From Bicyclus anynana (lineage: Eukaryota > Arthropoda > Insecta > Lepidoptera > Nymphalidae): a DNA stretch of 64,000 nt. Positions 59,601-64,000 of the stretch are shown here, piece by piece. The stretch's first letter is position 1; the number at the start of each line of letters is the position of its first letter. Made by a program: the position numbers and the translations under genes. The stretch lies in the NCBI RefSeq assembly GCF_947172395.1, contig NC_069105.1, positions 7,833,971 to 7,897,970 on the forward strand. The letters run 5' to 3'. The notes below the pieces were generated by a model. The model worked only from the letters and a program-made list of their open reading frames with translations. It searched no databases and was not told the origin of the DNA.

Positions 59601-62600
59601 TAGTGTGTAGTCTGCCAATCTGCATTGGACCAGTGTGGTGGTTTCGTAAGTAGTTCGTTTCGTTAGTAATCATTCTAAGAGTGCTCAACAGTGAGTCGAT
59701 TATGGGTTGTTAATGATGATGCTAACCTTTTTAGGTGGAAGTATTATCCTACGACCACAAACCCAACAATGAGGAGGAGCTACGCAGGATCACGGCAGGC
59801 GGGGGCTGGGTTCAACTGAACAGGGTCAATGGCAACTTGGCGCTCTCCCGCGCGCTGGGTGATTACATCTTCAAGAGGAACTATAGACTGTCGCCGAGGG
59901 AACAAATTGTCACAGGCAAGTTTATTAGCAAAGACTTTTAGCTTCATCTTAATAGGCTAGTACACACTATTTTTTAAATGGTCCTAAAGGATTTGTGAAT
60001 GAATAATAATGCTGGCAGGTGGTGGACTATTATACTCATTCTGAGAAGAGACTCGAGCTCAGCAGTGAGCTGAATATGGGTTGATAATGATGATGATAAA
60101 TTATCTGTTACAGCATATCCAGATGTACAAGTACGGCAGCTGACTGAGGACTGGGAGTTTATTGTAATCGCCTGCGACGGTATATGGGAAGTGTTATCTA
60201 ATGAGGTAAGTTATCTTATGTATAAGCAGCTAAAGATTCTGTTTGTCGCCGATAGCTTACAGCTTGGTTGCTTGCGTAACCATAGCCAATAGAGTGAAAT
60301 CGTCAAGTTGAATAAGTCAATGCTTGACGGGGTCCACTAGTATATTATAATGTGGTTGAAGGTTATAAAACAATCAAATTAAATTTCTTCATTTTCAAAT
60401 TTTAAGTAAGTATATTTATTATACATCTTGTTATAACGTTCAAGGTTACAATTCGCCATAAAATGGCTTGTAAAATCGAAATCGAAAAATTATGGTTAAG
60501 ATTCTGAAAATTGTACCCCTTATTTCTACCATCGACTAACTTATGTAAAGCCTCAATAGCTTAAAGTTAAGAGCGGTCAGACTCAACGCCGAGGGGTGGT
60601 GGTTCGATCCCCGCCCCGTTGGCCTATTGTCGTACCCACTCCTAGCACAGTCTTTCCCGACTAGCTGGAGGGGAATGGGAATATTGGTCATATTAAAAAT
60701 AAATATGAAAAATATTCTTTAAATAAAAAGAAAATTTTTGAAAATGGTATATAATTTTTGAAGTACAACACTTTTAGACGCGCCTTATTTGGGGAATAAT
60801 TCACCAGAATGCGTTACGAAAGTGTAATCGAGCGAGGCGAACGGAAAGTTAAAAGGGAGGACAAAAGAAGTTTTACTTCAGTTATTGTTTTTTTTTTAAG
60901 AATACCTTAATAAAAGGGGAGGAGAAAGGTTTGGGATGTTATTTTTTAAATTACAATTATTGTTATTACAGGAAGTGCTATCATTCTGCCGAGTCCGGTT
61001 ACTGAGCGGCTGGGAGCCAGCGGCAGTGTGCGAAGCGCTGATGCAGCTATGCTTGGCTCCCAACTGCGCCACGGGCGGACTCGGCTGCGACAACATGACC
61101 GTACTGCTCGTGTGTCTGTCACCATTCCCGAGGGTCGATATGATGGTGAGTGACTCTTGTAGTATGGCAGTCCAGGGTGTGATAATGGAACTGGAAGGTA
61201 GCCATAGGAAGACTTCAATAGATTGACACAATCCCATCGAGTTTGGGCTTGTTTGCGCTGCGACAACATGACCGTACTGCTCGAGTGTTTTTCACCATTC
61301 CCGAGGGTTGATATGATGGTGAGTGTCTCTTGTAGTGTGGCAGTCCAGGGTGTAATGATGGAACTGGAAGGTGGCCATAGGAAAATTTTAATAGGATGAC
61401 ACAATCCCATCGAGTTTGGGCTTGTTTGATTCCTTTTGATCAGTTCTTTGCCTTCAGATGGTATTCAGGGACTTGTGATCGTGTTTGAGCTTGTATGACG
61501 ATTACTTTGTCTCTAGGTATTTAATAATAGAGCTGGAAGGAAATCTAATTTGGGATTGTTGAATTCGTCTTGACGGTTACTTTGGTCTTAAATGGTAACT
61601 AGAATTAGATGATGTCATTGAAGGTGGCCAATGGAATTCTGATATAAAACGACGTAGCTGTATGGAGTTTGGGCTCGTTTGATTCGCCTTCATGAGTACT
61701 TAAGTCCTAGATAATGTCCGTACAACTTCAATCAGTTTTGGAAAAATAATTCGTTCTAAGTATTATAACCGTGAATTCTGTATGATTAGATGGGTTTTTT
61801 AGAAGGCAAAATTGAAGCGACAGAACAACATTGATATAATAATGAAAGTGATTAGCAAAAATATTAAATTACTGTAGTGGCCGCCCACACAAAAATCTCG
61901 AAGAAACCGTGAAATTTCGGTATAAAAGTAACATATATGTGTTAATTCAGTGTACCTTAAATTTCAGCTAAATCCATTCAGTAGTATAAAAGTGAAAGCG
62001 TAACAAACATCCATACATCCACCCATATTATATATTATTATATGTATATTATATAATAATATATTATTGCATTTACTAATTTGTATTGTTGCACACAACA
62101 CTAGTTGTGTGTGAATGGTTGCGTTTGTATATGTTTTCTTATTTGCATGTCTGTTTGTGCATGTTTAAGCTTGTTGAAAACTTTGTTGCATGCTATTTGT
62201 TCTTTGGTTTGAAGGGTGCCTAATATTGTGTATATACATACAGTCATTCAAGTCGATATTTATTCTGACCATAAGGTTTAGGATGCGCGTGAGTAGAGAG
62301 ACATATGGTCAACTAATAGCTCTCTCTTTAGTTTAGTTAGAAAGTTTAGCGATCCACATTCATTTGCGAATCGCGCGCGAATCCGTAAACACTCCGCAAA
62401 ACATGAGTGTAGAACAGTTTTACGTACTCGTATCGTTCGCGCCCGTTTGTGTTTTACGTTCCGCCATCGATCTCCTATTAAAAAGTGGATGCACAATCAG
62501 CAACCAAAAAAACGTCCCCACTCAATGAGTGCCACACACAACATCTTGGCACTTAATTCAAGTAGTCGCATTTGCAAATTCAACCTTACACTCAATTCTA

Positions 62601-63147
62601 AGGCCTTTAGGTATAATTTTCTTTACCAATAATTCAAAAAGAATCAAAGCAAAATTGTCCAGTTATTAAATGAAATTTTCTATGTGATTGTGCGTCCTTT
62701 TATTATAAGAGGTCAATGCGTTCCGCGACAAAATTCGCGAAACTTTGTGACTGTGGAACAAATGACAGTTTTTGTCATATCGGAATTCGCGGCGTAATTC
62801 GCGGTATGAATTCGCACAAGAATCTAAAGTGACCTTTATAAGTAGAATAAAAATAAATTTTAAAAGTAATTTGTTGACGCCCGGCGTTTTTACCAGCATA
62901 GTTCCCGTTCCTGTGGGTATACGGGGATAAAACATAGCCTATGCCACTCGCAAATAATATGGCTTTCAATTGATAAAAGAATTTTTAAATCGGTTCAGTA
63001 TATCCAGAGATTACCCCTACATCCTCCTGTATATGTATTAGTATTAGTATAGATTAAAACAGTTATTTTTCTCAACAGTCGCCGTTCAAATGTCTCGATA
63101 CTTCTCGCACCAAGTACTGGACTATGCCGAACCGACGTTACTACTAA
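56690..63147 (+). CDS. PPM/PP2C-type serine/threonine protein phosphatase
   Basis: Metal-dependent phosphatase related to PPM1A/PPM1B/PPM1G. Coding exons 56690-56876, 57679-57776, 58878-59027, 59735-59915, 60114-60205, 60972-61145 and 63079-63147 join in frame (316 residues, TAA). The N-terminus MGQTLSEPVT suggests a myristoylation site at Gly2. Core motifs: QGWRVSMDDSH, YDGHGG, AGSTAVVVLI, GDSRAIA, YDHKPNNE, RVNGNLALSRALGDY, IACDGIWE and GLGCDNMTV; the metal-binding Asp residues of DGHGG, CDGIW and CDNMT are present. The usual MED is MDD here. The fourth intron is GC-AG. The last exon encodes a short tail after the catalytic domain; its join fits by frame and consensus but is the least certain. 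AATAAA lies at 63166 and 63193. Confidence 0.93.
57061..57240 (-). mobile_element. Helitron-like element in a phosphatase intron
   Basis: GCCCCGCGGTTTTACCCGCG, GAATATGGGGATAAAATATA and the AACTTAATCTCTTT end region. It lies in the first coding intron. Confidence 0.75.
57470..57665 (+). mobile_element. SINE family B with insertion
   Basis: Same family (ATTGTCGTACCCACTCCTAA, ATATTGGTCTTATT, poly-A) with an AT-rich insertion near 57605-57640. The A-run ends about 15 bases before phosphatase exon 57679-57776. Confidence 0.65.
57800..58060 (+). mobile_element. 3' fragment of an RTE-like LINE in a phosphatase intron
   Basis: Open frame 57821-58033 ending in GKRKVGKPIGRWVDDI, W.ELTKERDKW and MEEAYIRRG, the C-terminus also seen in the long element at 49-52 kb but clearly diverged from it. 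It sits in the intron after exon 57679-57776, in the sense orientation. Confidence 0.8.
58494..58757 (+). repeat. Degenerate 21-bp tandem repeat in a phosphatase intron
   Basis: About 11 units resembling GCGATACCGTTGAGTCTCG, with frequent 1-5 base differences. It gives a 90-codon frame (58505-58777) that looks like a repeat artefact. It lies in the intron before exon 58878-59027. Confidence 0.75.
59525..59721 (+). mobile_element. SINE family C 3' part abutting a phosphatase acceptor
   Basis: Diverged body (CGTCGTAAGGAAACC, GCATTGGACCAG) ending in TTATGGGTTGTTAATGATGATG. Only about 13 bases (GCTAACCTTTTTAG) separate the tail from exon 59735-59915. Confidence 0.75.
60012..60099 (+). mobile_element. 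SINE family C tail abutting the next phosphatase acceptor
   Basis: Last 90 bp of the family (GGTGGACTATTATACTCATT, GAATATGGGTTGATAATGATG). It ends about 14 bases before exon 60114-60205. Confidence 0.75.
60546..60712 (+). mobile_element. SINE family B
   Basis: Best copy of the family here: CCTCAATAGC start, GGTTCGATCCCCGCCCCG B-box region, ATTGTCGTACCCACTCCTAG, and GGAATATTGGTCATATT with an A-rich tail. Confidence 0.75.
61084..61429 (+). repeat. 173-bp tandem duplication over the end of a phosphatase exon
   Basis: Units 61084-61256 and 61257-61429. The first contains the last 62 bases of exon 60972-61145, its donor, and intron; the second repeats all of this with scattered substitutions. 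Weaker echoes (GAGTTTGGGCTCGTTTGATT) continue to about 61690. Confidence 0.9.
62464..62720 (+). mobile_element. Dispersed repeat E
   Basis: Third copy, in the last phosphatase intron; it shares both ends with 43155-43450 but has a shorter middle. Confidence 0.7.
62873..63056 (-). mobile_element. Helitron-like element before the last phosphatase exon
   Basis: GTTGACGCCCGGCGTTTTTA to TATTAGTATTAGTATAGA. It ends about 22 bp before the exon at 63079. Confidence 0.78.
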
Positions 63148-63199
63148 AAAGACCGTATTTCAAAAAATAAATTTTTGTAGAAAAAAATGTACAATAAAA

Positions 63200-64000
63200 T
63201 AGTTTGCAATAATTATCCTAAAAACAATGATTTGTTGTGAATAGGTATTTGTAAAAAGAAAATGGTTTGTGTATATAAATTATTTTTGCCGCATTTTCCA
63301 CTTTAAATTATCTGTCCCACTCCAGTATCAGTATTGTAGTGTAATAGCCAAGTTCAAGTTAGGTCTAGGTTAAGTATTTTGTCACATCCATATATTAAAT
63401 CGAATAATAAATTATGAAAGTCGTCTAACAAGCTTATTTTTGATAACTTATTGTCTGCTATGAAAATAGGTAAAAATATTCGTAAGAAATATTTGTATAA
63501 TTATGGAAATATATTTCAAAATTCCATGCTTGTTTTATGAATTGTTGAGTTTTGCATGTTTTATTTATATATTTGTATGTTTAAAATTCATAATGCTGTA
63601 TCATATTGCATGTTACGTTTTTACAATAACTATAACATTATTTGCTTTTTACTAATGCATGATATATGTGAATGTACTATTATGTCGACATTTTACAAAA
63701 TTGTTTTGTTTATACTTATTGTTTGATAATTGTATGTTTTTTTTTGTTTGGTTGGTCAGGTTAAGTTCATTTAATACATTATGGCGAACAATTGTGATGT
63801 TATATTTTGTTAGAAAGCTGAAATTTGGTGTGGAAACACTCATTTTTTTAATTTAAGAAAGATATATAGAGTATGTAAAGGCTATAAAATAAGTTCAATT
63901 CCATTTAACACATAAACATAGTCACGTCAATCACCAATAACTCCATTAGGCAAAAGACATAAATATACAACCTAAGATGGAAAAAAAAGTAAACACAATG
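63200..64000. other. 3' flank of the phosphatase gene
   Basis: AT-rich sequence after the second AATAAA (63193). No gene or clear repeat was recognised to the window edge. Confidence 0.5.

Noticed and set aside
1..64000. CRISPR arrays, operons, bacterial or viral inserts
   Set aside because: No spaced identical repeats with unique spacers, no gene clusters with ribosome sites, and all coding regions are insect genes or retroelements.

Overview
The window looks like a lepidopteran nuclear genome, probably a ditrysian butterfly or moth; a nymphalid is only a guess. The base composition is AT-rich, the genes are insect-like with many introns, and the DNA between exons is crowded with repeat types I associate with Lepidoptera. 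These are non-autonomous Helitrons (TCTATACTAAT...CTAGT), several tRNA-derived SINEs, RTE and Jockey LINE pieces with ATG or GAT microsatellite tails, and hAT-type MITEs. No bacterial, viral or CRISPR feature was seen.

Five host genes can be read. (1) + strand, 533-10640: a cathepsin O-like cysteine protease whose first exon lies off the left edge. (2) + strand, 16943-21338: galactose mutarotase (aldose 1-epimerase), complete coding region in five exons. (3) - strand, 35096-21931: vermilion, tryptophan 2,3-dioxygenase, the entry enzyme of the kynurenine/ommochrome pathway, complete in nine coding exons; it is tail-to-tail with the mutarotase. (4) - strand, 45614-43593: a DDX43-type helicase (KH domain plus DEAD box) in a single coding exon. 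(5) + strand, 56690-63147: a PPM/PP2C serine/threonine phosphatase in seven coding exons. The five have no obvious shared pathway and read as ordinary neighbours.

The rest is repeats. Two LINE insertions at 47-53 kb still have clean target-site duplications: a truncated Jockey-like copy (12 bp) and a long RTE-like copy whose reading frame is broken by one TGA (13 bp). Two members of a short hAT family have perfect 8-bp duplications (13.6 and 37.1 kb), and one of them carries a nested SINE. A 33-bp minisatellite occurs in two introns and the 3' flank of the cathepsin gene. CCCTAC-type arrays sit inside Helitron-like elements at 32.6 and 40.5 kb.

I found no clearly new multi-gene system. The points most worth a second look are the long acidic linker with a tetra-arginine site in the cathepsin propeptide, SINE tails lying against two consecutive phosphatase splice acceptors, a GC-AG intron and a partial-exon tandem duplication in the same gene, and the young LINE copies. 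Exon joins were made by eye from splice consensus, frame and family similarity; boundaries of diverged repeats are approximate.
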